Source: Candidatus Palauibacter polyketidifaciens (GTDB lineage: Bacteria > Gemmatimonadota > Gemmatimonadetes > Palauibacterales > Palauibacteraceae). From it: a stretch of 39,002 nucleotides of DNA. The stretch covers positions 1 to 39,002 of the forward strand of contig NZ_CANPVO010000049.1 of NCBI RefSeq assembly GCF_947581785.1, written 5' to 3'. The notes beneath the pieces are model-generated. The model made no database searches and was not told the DNA's origin. It worked only from the letters and a program-made list of their open reading frames with translations. Below are positions 1-8,636 of this stretch, in pieces. The translations under genes and the position numbers were made by a program. Position 1 is the stretch's first letter. Each line of letters opens with the position of its first letter.

Positions 1-1
1 G

Positions 2-1249
2 CCCGACGGCTCCGGAGGCGAGCGGCTGACGCGCGGCGCGGAGACGGGGATCGTCCACCGGCTGACCCGCGTCACCGACGACGACGGGCCCGGCATCGAC
101 CCGGACTCACGTCCCTACCTGTCCCTCCACAACGACGGGACGGAGCAGCGCGGCTACGCCCGCTTCGCCGGCGGCTGGGCCAACGCGAGCGACGGAGATC
201 GGGCCGAGACCCTGATCCTGGAGGAAGCGCGCCTGGCCGGACTCACCCGCGCCGACAGCGTAGACGTCCTGCTCTACCGCTCCGAGCGCTTCGACGACCC
301 GCCGGACTACTTCGTCGCGGGTCCGGACCTCGCCGACCCCGCCCAGGTGACGCGGATCAACCCCTTCATCGACGAGGTGGCGTGGGGCCGGGCGGAACTC
401 GTCGACTTCACGAGCGAGTCGGGCCGCGACCTCCAGTTCGTCCTCCTCCTGCCCGCGAACTACGAGGAGGGTCGCGCCGTGCCCACGATCGTGTACACGT
501 ACGAGATCCTCACGCCGCAGATGCACTTCTTCCGCGTCCCCAGCGAGCGGGACCACTACAACTACACGGCCTGGAATCAGCACGGGTACGCGGTGCTGCT
601 GCCCGACATCGTGTACCGGGCGCGGGATCCGGGCGTGAGCGCGCTGGAGTCCGTGCGCGCGGCGGTGGCCAAGGCGGTCGAGATGGGGGTGACGGACCCG
701 GACGCGGTCGGCCTCATCGGGCACTCGTGGGGCGGCTACCAGGCGACCTTCCTACCCACGCGGACCGACATCTTCGCGGCGTCCGTGGCGGGGGCGCCGC
801 TCACCGACTTCGTCAGCTTCATGGGCCAGTTGCACTGGAACCCGGGCATCGCCGAGGTGAGCCACTGGGAGACCGGCCAGGCCCGCATGGGGGTGCCGTT
901 CTGGGAGGACCCCGAGGCGCACCGGCGGAATTCGCCCATCCACGAGGTGCAGAACATGGAGACGCCGCTGCTGATGGCGTTCGGCGACGAGGACGGCGTG
1001 GTGGACTGGGACCAGGGGACCGAGTTCTTCAACTTCGCCCGCCGCGCCGAGAAACAGATGGTGCTCCTGGTCTATGAGGGGGAGGACCACGGATTCCGCG
1101 AGGAGGCGAATCAGAAGGACTACCACCGGCGCATCCTCGAGTGGTTCGGGCACTACCTGAAGGGCGAGCCCGCCCCCGCGTGGATCACGGAAGGGGTGGC
1201 GCTCGACGCGCTGGAGGAGGAGAAGAAGCGCGTGGCCGGGAAACCGTGA
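2..1249 (+). CDS. S9 family prolyl oligopeptidase-like serine peptidase, 5' end outside window
   Basis: The reading frame is open from the first bases of the window, so this is the C-terminal part of a longer protein; the ATG/GTG codons near 347 are internal. The visible part holds the end of a beta-propeller-like region followed by an alpha/beta hydrolase domain. The nucleophile elbow GHSWGGYQ is encoded near 718-741, the catalytic Asp lies in GDEDGVVDWDQG (near 983-1018) and the catalytic His in EGEDHGF (near 1076-1096), which is the order and spacing of S9 peptidases (DPP4/acylaminoacyl peptidase type). It probably cleaves peptides in the periplasm or outside the cell, but the signal peptide is not visible. 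The next gene starts four bases after its stop, so the two may be co-transcribed. Confidence 0.9.
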   Translation, partial: PDGSGGERLTRGAETGIVHRLTRVTDDDGPGIDPDSRPYLSLHNDGTEQRGYARFAGGWANASDGDRAETLILEEARLAGLTRADSVDVLLYRSERFDDPPDYFVAGPDLADPAQVTRINPFIDEVAWGRAELVDFTSESGRDLQFVLLLPANYEEGRAVPTIVYTYEILTPQMHFFRVPSERDHYNYTAWNQHGYAVLLPDIVYRARDPGVSALESVRAAVAKAVEMGVTDPDAVGLIGHSWGGYQATFLPTRTDIFAASVAGAPLTDFVSFMGQLHWNPGIAEVSHWETGQARMGVPFWEDPEAHRRNSPIHEVQNMETPLLMAFGDEDGVVDWDQGTEFFNFARRAEKQMVLLVYEGEDHGFREEANQKDYHRRILEWFGHYLKGEPAPAWITEGVALDALEEEKKRVAGKP

Positions 1250-1253
1250 CGCC

Positions 1254-2237
1254 GTGACTCCCGCCGGCGTGCGCACCTGCCCGAACTGCGGGCGCGACCG
1301 GCCGGAGAGCTTCTGCGCGCACTGCGGGCAGAGCGACCGGGACTACGCCCGCGCCCTCCGCTCCGTGGCCGGCGAGTTCGTGCGCGAGACGTTCGAAGTG
1401 GATTCCCGCCTCTTCCGCACGCTGAAGCTGCTCATGTTCCGCCCCGGAAGCCTCACCAGGGAGTTCTCCCGCAACCGCCGCGCCGGCTTCGTGTCGCCGG
1501 TTCGGCTCTACATCTTCGCCAGCTTCGTCTTCTTCCTCCTGCTGTCGCTGCTGGGGGACATCGGCGAGGCGAGCGCGAACCTGACCGACGAGAGTGTCGA
1601 CCGCAGCCTGACCGCGGAGGACCGGGCAGACGCGGAGGACCAGGCGGACGCCGCCGCCCAGCCCCCGACGGAAGAGCAGCTCGCGGCCTTCAGGGCGGGG
1701 CTACCGCCGGAGCAACAGAGGAAGGCCGACGACATTCTCGCCCGGTCGGACGGCAATTCCCGGCAGCTTCTTCTCACCCTGGCCCAAGCGGGGAACCTCG
1801 AGGAGCGGCACTGGACCCTGAGGTTCTTCGTGCTGTCGATGATCGACATCGTTCACGATCCCTCGCTCATACCCCGGCGTTTCCTCGCGAACATGCCGAT
1901 CGCGATGTTCTGCCTGCTTCCGTTCCTCGGGCTGATCCTCGCCGTCTTCCATTTTCGGAAGAAGCGCTTCTACGTAGAGCACCTGGTTTTTGCCATCCAT
2001 GTCCAGACGTTCACGTTTCTCGTCTACTCGGTCGCGCTTCTGCTCCCCGAATCGGGGCCGGGCCTCTGGGTCCGCCTGAGCTGTCTGCTGGTTCCGTACC
2101 CCTACTTCGTCATTGCCCTCCGACGCTACTACGACAACGGCTGGATCCTGTCGGTGGTGAAGTCGGTCGGGGTCTACGTGCTCTACTCGATGGCGCTGAT
2201 CCCCGCGTCCCTTCTCTCCATCCTCGTGACCGGCTAG
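1254..2237 (+). CDS. DUF3667-like zinc-ribbon membrane protein
   Basis: 327 residues from a GTG start four bases after the preceding stop. The N-terminus has two CxxC knuckles (CPNCGR at residues 8-13, then FCAHCGQ), a short zinc ribbon, followed by a basic amphipathic stretch and the PVRLYIFASFVFFLLL membrane segment. About five hydrophobic segments follow; the loop after the first is long, acidic and glutamine-rich. A CxHCGQ ribbon followed by an SPVRLY-type first helix is typical of the DUF3667 family, which has no established function. The stop codon overlaps the stop of the convergent M20 gene by three bases. Function unknown. Confidence 0.75.
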   Translation: MTPAGVRTCPNCGRDRPESFCAHCGQSDRDYARALRSVAGEFVRETFEVDSRLFRTLKLLMFRPGSLTREFSRNRRAGFVSPVRLYIFASFVFFLLLSLLGDIGEASANLTDESVDRSLTAEDRADAEDQADAAAQPPTEEQLAAFRAGLPPEQQRKADDILARSDGNSRQLLLTLAQAGNLEERHWTLRFFVLSMIDIVHDPSLIPRRFLANMPIAMFCLLPFLGLILAVFHFRKKRFYVEHLVFAIHVQTFTFLVYSVALLLPESGPGLWVRLSCLLVPYPYFVIALRRYYDNGWILSVVKSVGVYVLYSMALIPASLLSILVTG

Positions 2238-3532
2238 GCTGGGCCGAGCAGTTCGAGGGTGGTGAGTGCGAGGGCCTGCGTGCACGCCACGAGGTCGTCC
2301 ACCGCGCACGACTCGTCCGGTTGGTGCGCCTCCTCGAGGGGGCCGGGGCCGTAGGCGACGCAGTGGTCGATGCCGGCGATGCGGGCGAAGTGCTTCTGGT
2401 CGTAGGTGCCGGGGCTCGCCACGAGTGCCGCGGGGTGGCCGACGACCGTCTCCACCGCGCGGGACAGCGCGGCCACGAGCGGTGAGCCGGGCGGTGCGGA
2501 GGTCGGATGCACGACCATGCGCTCCTCGATCGTGAAACGGCGCCCCGGGTCGTCGCCCTCCACCGACGCGACGAGGCGCTCGATCTCGGCGCGCACCTCC
2601 TCGAAGGATTCCTCGGGGATGAAACGGCGGTCGAAGGTCGCCGTGCAGCGGTCGGCCACGCACGGCGATTGGGTCGCCCCCCCGCCGGCCTGGCCCCCGG
2701 TGACCGCGTTGACGTTCAGCGAGGGGCGCCGGGAGGGTTCGGGCACGACGGGCAGCGCGGACAGGCGCGTCGCCAGTTCGGGAGCGAGCCGGGTTCGGAA
2801 GGCTTCCAGGAGGGCGCCCATGTCGTCGATGGCGCTACGGCCGAGGTGGCTCATGCTGCCGTGCGCCGCGTGGCCGTGGGCGATGACGTCGAACCAGTAG
2901 ACGCCCCGGTGCCCTAGGCACACGCGCGCGGGTCCGAACGGCTCGGGGATGATCGCGTACCGGGTGTCGTCGCTCGAGATGATCCCCGCTTTGCACAGGT
3001 GCGCGACCCCGGCGAAGCCGCCGCTCTCCTCGTCGACGGTGGCGCTGATGTCCACGGCCCCGGCGAGTTCGACCCCCGCCCGCCGCAGCGCCTCGACCGC
3101 GAACACCGCGGCGGCGATCCCGGACTTCATGTCCGACGCGCCCCTCCCGTAGAGGCGCCCGTCGCGCACCGCGCCCGCGAACGGGTCGACCGTCCACCCG
3201 TCGCCCGGGGGAACCACATCGAAGTGGCCGTTAAGGTGGAGCCGCGGGCCTCCCGGAGGGGCCGCGCCCCGTCCCACCACATTCACCCGCGGATATTCGG
3301 CGGTATGCTCGGGGCGCCCCTCCGCCGCCACGTATTCGACCGCCAGCCCAATCGTCTCCAGCCGCCGGCCGATCAGGTCGGCGCACTCCCCGTAACACTC
3401 CCCGGGCGGATTCACCGTGGGGATCCGGATCATCTCCGCCGTGAAGGCCACGATCTCGTCGACCGCGGCCTCCACCTCGGCGAGGATGCGGTCCTCCCGG
3501 CGAAGGTCGGTCGGCGGGTCTGCGTGGTGCAT
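2234..3532 (-). CDS. M20 family metallopeptidase / ArgE-DapE-type deacylase
   Basis: 432 residues. The family metal and catalytic motifs are in order: NGHFDVVP at about 101-108 (metal His and catalytic Asp), GRGASDMKSG at 129-138 (bridging Asp), DEESGG at 167-172 (catalytic Glu and metal Glu), EPFG further on, and a C-terminal His in LEEAHQPDE. These mark a two-zinc amidohydrolase that removes an acyl or amino-acid group from a small substrate; acetylornithine deacetylase, succinyl-diaminopimelate desuccinylase and carboxypeptidase G2 are possible relatives. There is no signal peptide, so it is cytoplasmic. It is transcribed divergently from the SDR gene at 3637 across about 100 bases and ends tail-to-tail with the DUF3667 gene. 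Confidence 0.9.
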   Translation of the reverse strand: MHHADPPTDLRREDRILAEVEAAVDEIVAFTAEMIRIPTVNPPGECYGECADLIGRRLETIGLAVEYVAAEGRPEHTAEYPRVNVVGRGAAPPGGPRLHLNGHFDVVPPGDGWTVDPFAGAVRDGRLYGRGASDMKSGIAAAVFAVEALRRAGVELAGAVDISATVDEESGGFAGVAHLCKAGIISSDDTRYAIIPEPFGPARVCLGHRGVYWFDVIAHGHAAHGSMSHLGRSAIDDMGALLEAFRTRLAPELATRLSALPVVPEPSRRPSLNVNAVTGGQAGGGATQSPCVADRCTATFDRRFIPEESFEEVRAEIERLVASVEGDDPGRRFTIEERMVVHPTSAPPGSPLVAALSRAVETVVGHPAALVASPGTYDQKHFARIAGIDHCVAYGPGPLEEAHQPDESCAVDDLVACTQALALTTLELLGPA

Positions 3533-3636
3533 CCGGATCTCCGGGCCGGGGGGACATGCGGGCCGGTTGCCCGGCGAGTGCGGTCCCTACATTGTGTCGC
3601 GCCCTACACCACACGAAACCCTGCCAGAGAATCCCC

Positions 3637-4425
3637 ATGACCGCGATGTTCAGCCTGAAGGGACGCACCGCTGCGATCGTCGGAGGCGGTTCCGGCATCG
3701 GCGAAGCCGTCGCGATCGGGTGTGCGGAGGCCGGCGCGTACGTGTCCTGCCTCGATATCGACGCGGACGCCGCGGCCCGCACCGCGGCCGCCATCCGGGA
3801 GGCGGGGGGCGAGGCCGACTCCGCCCGCCTGGACATCCTGGATGGCCCCGCCGTCACCGCCGCGTTCGAGGCCATCACGGCGGCCCGCGGGTCCCTCGAC
3901 GTCGTCGTCTGCACCCCCGGCGTGAACGTGCGCAAGCCGCTCCTCGACTACACCGACGAGGAGATCGACCGCGTGCTGGGCCTCAACCTCAAGGGGGGCG
4001 CTCACGTCATCCAGGCTGCGGGGCGGATCATGACCGCGCAGGAATCGGGTTCCATCATCCTCTTCAGTTCGATCCGCTCGGTGGTCGTCGAGCCGGGGCA
4101 GAGCATGTACGCCGCCACCAAGGCGGGAATCGTGCAGATGGTGCGCACCGCCGCGGCCGAACTCGGGCCCGGCGGGGTGCGGGTGAACGCGGTCGCGCCG
4201 GGCGTCATCGACACGCCGCTCACGGTCCCGATCAAGGACAACCCGGGCTGGTACGGCGCCTACGCCGCGCGCAACATCCTCAACCGCTGGGGCAGCGCCG
4301 CGGAGATGGCCGGCCCGACCGTCTTCCTCGCCTCTGACGCCGCCAGCTACGTCACCGGCACCGTCCTGTTCGCCGACGGCGGCTGGACCGCCATCGACGG
4401 GAGATACACGCCGCCCTCCGGCTGA
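3637..4425 (+). CDS. SDR family NAD(P)-dependent oxidoreductase
   Basis: 262 residues from the ATG at 3637. An in-frame start at 3556 exists, but the extra residues do not look like an SDR, and the Rossmann strand begins right after 3637. Motifs: GGGSGIGE dinucleotide loop near residue 14, an LDID acidic end of beta2 suggesting NAD(H), NxxG-equivalent N in LNLKGG, and the catalytic set SSIRS...YAATK with Ser 13 residues before Tyr. The usual NNAG turn is replaced by CTPG, which is uncommon but tolerated. The C-terminus GTVLFADGGWTAIDG is typical of classical SDRs. The substrate is unknown; the adjacent divergent deacylase suggests catabolism of a small molecule. Confidence 0.9.
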   Translation: MTAMFSLKGRTAAIVGGGSGIGEAVAIGCAEAGAYVSCLDIDADAAARTAAAIREAGGEADSARLDILDGPAVTAAFEAITAARGSLDVVVCTPGVNVRKPLLDYTDEEIDRVLGLNLKGGAHVIQAAGRIMTAQESGSIILFSSIRSVVVEPGQSMYAATKAGIVQMVRTAAAELGPGGVRVNAVAPGVIDTPLTVPIKDNPGWYGAYAARNILNRWGSAAEMAGPTVFLASDAASYVTGTVLFADGGWTAIDGRYTPPSG

Positions 4426-4572
4426 CCCCGACCATGGCGCCCGACTTCACGCACGCTCTCCCATACCTGCTCCTCCGGGTGGCGTTCGGCGCCGCCATGT
4501 CGAGAGGCCCCCGTCTCGTTGGGCCCGCCTGCATAGCGCGAGGAGACGCCGCCACGGGCAGCGGGACCGCGG

Positions 4573-5853
4573 TTACGCCCGCATGGTCGCCTGGCACGCG
4601 ATGGCGCGCGCGCCGATCCTCTCTTCCAGCCGATCAAGGATCGCGTCGTCGAGACCGTCGGCACGGGCGGCCGCGACGATGCCGGCCAACCGGCCGGCCA
4701 CGTCGACGGCAACGCCTTCGCACAATGCGTGCACCTCCGCGGCGGGGAGCTCCACGTCCCCGGCGAAACGTGTCCAGTGCCTTGTCCGGATGTATCCCAG
4801 ACGGGCTTCGCCGCCGATCTTCGTCGCCAGCTTGAGCCTCGGCTCGTAGTGCTCGGGATATGGCAGCAGGCTGGCCACATCGTACAGAGGGGCGAGAGAC
4901 GCTCGCCCGCCCGCGCCGATCAGCAGGGAGAAGTTCTTCGCGTGCGCGTCGGTTCCGCCGATGACCCAGTTCAGCGCGAGTGCGCGGACGAACCTCCGGA
5001 GGTCGTGCCCGGGACGGGTGGAGTGCGTTCGGATCGCCTGGGCCATGGCGCCGCAACCGGGACCGCCGTCGCTCTCGTACTTCGCCGTCGGCGGCAGGCC
5101 CATGGCCTGGCAGAGATCTTCCTGGTGGACTCGCACCAGGCCGTCGGCAGTCCCCACGCGGTCGTACCGTTCCACGACGAGCGCCGTCTGTTCGCCGAAC
5201 CGGCGCACCCGCGAGCGAGCCGCCGCGACGCCGAGCGCACGGGCGAGCGTCAGGCAGAGATGCTCGTTTTCGCAGTGTCCCGGAAAGCCGGGAATCGGAG
5301 GTTTCAGAATGTGCGTCGTGGGCGTCCGGCCGCGAGGCACTCCCCACCGACCGTCGGCGAAGTACAAAGCCGTCTTGGCCTGCGCGCCCGCAAGGCTGAA
5401 CCGGCCGGCGTCTCCGGGGAGACGCCACGCGCTCCCGTCCTCCTTCAGCGCGCGCAGGCGAGCGCCGACCTGCTCCTCCGTCAGCCAGTCGACCTCCGGA
5501 TCTTGCCCGCCGAGCAGGCGCTCGACGCGGTCGGGGGGCGCAAACTGGACTCCGCCCGGACAATCCTCGCCCGTCGCCCGCAGCAGGGAGAACGCGCTCC
5601 GCGCGGAGACGTGGAAGCGTCTCGCCCATCGCGCGAGAACGTTCTCGTTGTCCGGCAGGAGTCCCCACAGCCACGGTGCGATGCCGTCGTGCCCGTACTC
5701 GGCGCCGGCGAGAGGCATCGACAGGGACAGCGGGTATGCGCCCGGCGCCCGGCGCCACGCTCCATCGTACGAGAACGTGAGCCGCTCGTGCTTCCGGCGC
5801 GACAGGGATCCCATGACCTTGCCGTTCGCTACCGCGACAAGGCGTTCGGTCAC
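4573..5853 (-). CDS. hipA: HipA-like serine/threonine kinase toxin
   Basis: 426 residues from a GTG start that overlaps the hipB stop by four bases (GTGA). The HipA fold is clear: N-terminal couple domain with PLSLSMPL near residue 41, then the kinase core with FSLAGAQAKTAL at 152-163 (ATP/phosphate loop), HILKPP at 181-186, VVERYDR near 226-232, HQEDLCQ at 243-249, GGTDAHAKNFSL at 299-310 (catalytic Asp302 and Asn307) and LYDVAS near 323-328 (metal Asp). HipA kinases of this family phosphorylate aminoacyl-tRNA synthetases and cause growth arrest. All catalytic residues seem intact. The gene is the second of a two-gene operon with the HTH antitoxin upstream and is convergent with the SDR gene. 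Confidence 0.92.
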   Translation of the reverse strand: MTERLVAVANGKVMGSLSRRKHERLTFSYDGAWRRAPGAYPLSLSMPLAGAEYGHDGIAPWLWGLLPDNENVLARWARRFHVSARSAFSLLRATGEDCPGGVQFAPPDRVERLLGGQDPEVDWLTEEQVGARLRALKEDGSAWRLPGDAGRFSLAGAQAKTALYFADGRWGVPRGRTPTTHILKPPIPGFPGHCENEHLCLTLARALGVAAARSRVRRFGEQTALVVERYDRVGTADGLVRVHQEDLCQAMGLPPTAKYESDGGPGCGAMAQAIRTHSTRPGHDLRRFVRALALNWVIGGTDAHAKNFSLLIGAGGRASLAPLYDVASLLPYPEHYEPRLKLATKIGGEARLGYIRTRHWTRFAGDVELPAAEVHALCEGVAVDVAGRLAGIVAAARADGLDDAILDRLEERIGARAIACQATMRA

Positions 5854-6146
5854 GACTCTGGACCCTCGTGGGCTCCAACGATCGCCTCAATGTCGGGGAC
5901 GGCGATGCGGACGCGGGAACCTGGGGGCTCCGGGAACTTCTCGCCGTGGATCGAAAGCGACAGGTTGAGCGTCGCAAGTGTCTGAAACGCCTTGCCCAGT
6001 TCGGCTCGCGGCTTGCCGGCTTCGATCGCCACGATCCACTGCCGGCCAACGCCGGCCGCCCGTGCGAGGTCCGCCTGCGTCATTCCTCGCGCACGTCTGG
6101 CCCGGCGGATCAGGAGGCCGAGTTCGAGGGGAGTGCGAAACTGCAT
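5850..6146 (-). CDS. hipB: HipB-like XRE-family antitoxin
   Basis: 98 residues. A lambda-repressor-type helix-turn-helix spans about residues 8-60 (LGLLIRRARRARGMTQADLA, then AAGVGRQWIVAIEAGK), followed by a short C-terminal tail. It lies directly upstream of and overlaps the HipA gene, the standard antitoxin-first order. HipB proteins bind and neutralise HipA and repress their own promoter through palindromes. The region just upstream (6200-6245) carries two matching palindromes that fit such an operator. Confidence 0.9.
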   Translation of the reverse strand: MQFRTPLELGLLIRRARRARGMTQADLARAAGVGRQWIVAIEAGKPRAELGKAFQTLATLNLSLSIHGEKFPEPPGSRVRIAVPDIEAIVGAHEGPES

Positions 6147-6199
6147 CGCCTACCGTCCGGTTACGAGTCACTGTCACCGGCTAAAATGTATGCGATCAG

Positions 6200-6258
6200 C
6201 GACAATCATGCGATGTCGTCGAACTAAGACAAATCACGAATGTCTGCGAACGGCGACA
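6200..6258. promoter_or_regulatory. Tandem palindromic operator upstream of hipBA
   Basis: Two 17-base palindromes share the form GACA-N9-TGTC, at 6201-6217 and 6228-6244, each with one more complementary base pair outside (C/G and A/T). Their starts are 27 bases apart. A third half site GACA lies at 6255-6258, again exactly 27 bases on. They sit 55-110 bases upstream of the hipB start. Palindromic half sites spaced in register are what an XRE/HipB dimer would bind. The assignment to HipB is inferred from position. Confidence 0.6.
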
Positions 6259-6317
6259 ACTTCACGTCACAGATTGAGCGGGCGCCTCTCGAGTCTGCGG
6301 AGCCCGAGCCAGGCTCA

Positions 6318-7493
6318 TCAGGTGTGCCTGGCGCTCGCGACGAAGCGTCGCAGCCGGCGCACCGCGAGCGAAAGGCCGGTCCACACCATCAGCGCGGCCG
6401 CCAACGAGAAGAGTCCCGCCAGCAGCTGACCCGCAAGCCCCCAGTACTCTCCCGTGTGCGCGTACCGCAGGAACTGCTGCGCACGCCGCCCGGGCGTGTC
6501 GTCGGCGAATGATTTCCATGCGCGGGCGGTGCCGGAGGCGGCGTCCAGGGTGAGAACGCCGGTCCTGTGAGGCTGGCCCGCTCGGCCCGCCCGCACCTCG
6601 ACGCGGACCTCACCGTCCGAGGGGCGCGGCACGTTCAGGATCAGCGTCCGCCACTCCGGCGTCCACGCCTCGGCGGTAGCGAGGACGGCCCCCAGGTCGG
6701 GGTCCGGCGCGCGAGCGGGGTCCGGCACGCGGGCGGAGTCCTCCGCGGTCGCCGCCTCCTCGACCGCCGCTCCCTCGATTCCCACTCCTTCGGAAGATGA
6801 TTCGGGCGGCCATGCCCCGGCGGGCACCACGTTCCCCACGATCGGATAGGCCCGGTCTCCCACGGCCGGATACGACGAAGTGACTCCCGTTGCCGCGATC
6901 ACGACGAGCGGGAGGACGGACCAGATCCCGACCACCTGGTGCCAGTTGAGATCGCGCCGGGCGCCTCTCTCCCCGCGACGGAGAAGGATCGCGTTGGCGA
7001 GCGACCGCCGGGTGACGGGCCGCGGGATCCAGAGGATGGGTCCCGTGAGCAGCAGAAAGAGGAAGGCCAGGTTGAACGCCCCCGTCACCGCCCGCGCGCG
7101 ACGCACCGAGCCTCCCGAGACGTTGAACCAGCGGTGCCAGTTGTGGACGCTCTCGAAGAACCGCTCGAGTCCGCCCGGTCCCGTCGCCAGCACCCGCCCC
7201 GTGTACGGATCGACGCGGGCGTACCGGCCCTGCCCCTCGTGCACGCGCACGGGCGCGCCCGGGTCCGACCGATAGCTCAGCGACGTCGCCGCAAACCCCG
7301 CCGCCCCCGCGATCTCCTCCGGCGACAGTCGTACCGCACCCTCCGGCGCGGCCACGGCGTACCGTCGCTCCGCGAGTCCCGTCACCGTTTCCTCCAGCGA
7401 CAGGACCACGCCCGTCGCCGCCAGCATCAGGATCACGACCCCTGCGGCCGCGGCCACCGCGAGGTGCAGCCAGAAGATGACTGCCCGGATCAT
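6318..7493 (-). CDS. PepSY-associated transmembrane protein (ferric reductase-like)
   Basis: 391 residues with the layout of PepSY_TM proteins: helix 1 at about 5-31, a periplasmic PepSY-like segment with YARVDPYTGRVLA, the HNWHRWF motif after it (histidines that can bind haem), helix 2 near 136-157, helix 3 beginning at the NWHQVVG histidine (about 183-207), a second periplasmic domain, and helix 4 near 355-380. This family includes siderophore-linked ferric reductases and is usually found beside TonB receptors. Here it lies downstream of the HHH lipoprotein on the same strand and 2 kb from a TonB receptor gene. A role in periplasmic metal or siderophore reduction is inferred from family and context. 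Confidence 0.82.
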   Translation of the reverse strand: MIRAVIFWLHLAVAAAAGVVILMLAATGVVLSLEETVTGLAERRYAVAAPEGAVRLSPEEIAGAAGFAATSLSYRSDPGAPVRVHEGQGRYARVDPYTGRVLATGPGGLERFFESVHNWHRWFNVSGGSVRRARAVTGAFNLAFLFLLLTGPILWIPRPVTRRSLANAILLRRGERGARRDLNWHQVVGIWSVLPLVVIAATGVTSSYPAVGDRAYPIVGNVVPAGAWPPESSSEGVGIEGAAVEEAATAEDSARVPDPARAPDPDLGAVLATAEAWTPEWRTLILNVPRPSDGEVRVEVRAGRAGQPHRTGVLTLDAASGTARAWKSFADDTPGRRAQQFLRYAHTGEYWGLAGQLLAGLFSLAAALMVWTGLSLAVRRLRRFVASARHT

Positions 7494-7545
7494 CGCATCG
7501 ACGCCACGGGGCCGACGTCAGCCCGCGCCCCGCCAGGACCCGCGG

Positions 7546-8277
7546 CTATCCCTCCGGGTTCAGCGTCACGTAGCGCTCGAACCGCGCGACCTCGTTCTCA
7601 TCCACATACTTCCCGATCTCGCGGCGGAACTGGTCCATGTCGGTGTACGGGCGATACTCCTCGAACTCGTGAGCCATGCGATCGCTCATCCCCGGAACCG
7701 CCATGATCTCTTCGCGGGTGGCGCTGTTCAGGTCGATCGGGACGTACACGTAGCGCGCGAGCCGCTCGACCTCTTCCTCGCCCACGTACTTCCCGATTTC
7801 CATGCGGAACTCGCCCATGTCCACGTACGGGCGGTACTCCTCGAATTCATGCGCCATCCGGTCGCCCACACCCGGAATCCGCAGGATCTCGTCGGTCGTC
7901 ACGTCGTTGAGGTTGATCGGCAGCCAGAACGCGCCGTAGGCCGCGAGCGCCGCCTCGTCGCCGATCGCCTCCGCAAGCGCTCCGTGCAGATCCGCCGCGC
8001 TCAGGTAGGGCCGTCCGCCGACGACCGCCGCGGCAACCTCCGCCGTGATCCCGGGGACCGCGGTCAACTCGGCTTCGGTGGCGAGGTTGGGGTTCAGGAG
8101 GGCGGCCGCTGCATCGGCGGCATCCATATCGCCCATGGCCTCGGTGAACTCTGCGGCGGCGTGTTCGGACTCTGCAGCGGCGTGCTCGGACTCGGCCGCA
8201 TGTTCATCCCCGCCACAGCCGCCCGTCAGTACCGGGATCATGGCGATGGCAAGGGTTGCGGTGTGATGACGGGACAT
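7546..8277 (-). CDS. Lipoprotein with three helix-hairpin-helix (ComEA-like) modules
   Basis: 243 residues. The N-terminus is a short signal peptide ending in the lipobox LTGGC (Cys21), then a low-complexity His-Ala-Glu-Ser segment (HAAESEHAAAESEHAAAE, 26-43). Three HHH modules follow: one at about 62-115 (NPNLATEAELTAVPGI) and two near-copies starting near 121 and 181. MAHEFEEYRPY occurs at 141-151 and 201-211, exactly 60 residues apart. HHH modules of the ComEA type bind DNA without sequence specificity, but some of these proteins are only structural. The protein should be anchored in the envelope. The His/Glu-rich linker could bind metal, which would fit the neighbouring metal-uptake genes; that is inference. 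Confidence 0.8.
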   Translation of the reverse strand: MSRHHTATLAIAMIPVLTGGCGGDEHAAESEHAAAESEHAAAEFTEAMGDMDAADAAAALLNPNLATEAELTAVPGITAEVAAAVVGGRPYLSAADLHGALAEAIGDEAALAAYGAFWLPINLNDVTTDEILRIPGVGDRMAHEFEEYRPYVDMGEFRMEIGKYVGEEEVERLARYVYVPIDLNSATREEIMAVPGMSDRMAHEFEEYRPYTDMDQFRREIGKYVDENEVARFERYVTLNPEG

Positions 8278-8301
8278 GCTTCCTCGGCTCCTGGATTAGA
8301 A

Positions 8302-8316
8302 TGAGACCCATTCTCA
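8302..8316 (-). promoter_or_regulatory. Fur-family-like operator before the HHH lipoprotein gene
   Basis: The minus strand reads TGAGAATGGGTCTCA, a palindrome with TGAGA/TCTCA arms that matches the 7-1-7 Fur box form TGATAAT-N-ATTATCA at most outer positions. It is 25 bases upstream of the lipoprotein start at 8277. A related site precedes the TonB receptor gene. Metal control by Fur or a relative is inferred. Confidence 0.45.
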
Positions 8317-8450
8317 ACCGTCTCCGAAGATTCACGGCCGATTCGGCTGGGTCAAGGGTCCTCATCGGCACCGCTTGCCCTGCGGGCGTCAGCCGGTCGA
8401 AACCGTCCGGGCGGGATCCCAACTTCGTGCCCGTGGTGGGTGCCTGAAAA

Positions 8451-8513
8451 CCCGTACAAGGCCTTAAGCAAATTGAAAATTGCATTTTGGATTTGCTTAA
8501 GCCGATGCACGGG
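8451..8513. repeat. AT-rich 63-base imperfect palindrome
   Basis: The core is a perfect 11-base inverted repeat, CTTAAGCAAAT at 8463-8473 and ATTTGCTTAAG at 8491-8501, with a small inner AAAT/ATTT pairing. Outside it the arms resume as CCCGTACA (8451-8458) and TGCACGGG (8506-8513) with one mismatch. The core is markedly AT-rich in a GC-rich region and no gene covers it. It could form a large hairpin or cruciform. It is neither followed nor preceded by a T tract, so a simple terminator is unlikely. Confidence 0.6.
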
Positions 8514-8636
8514 CGGCGACACGCCCATGATTGCTCGAGATCTTCCCGCCGTGGCCCGGGCGGGCCGAGGTGGCCGTAGCCTTCGGGGGAGTCGGTTACT
8601 CGTCGATCCGGTGGACAACGTCCCTGGCATCTGCAG

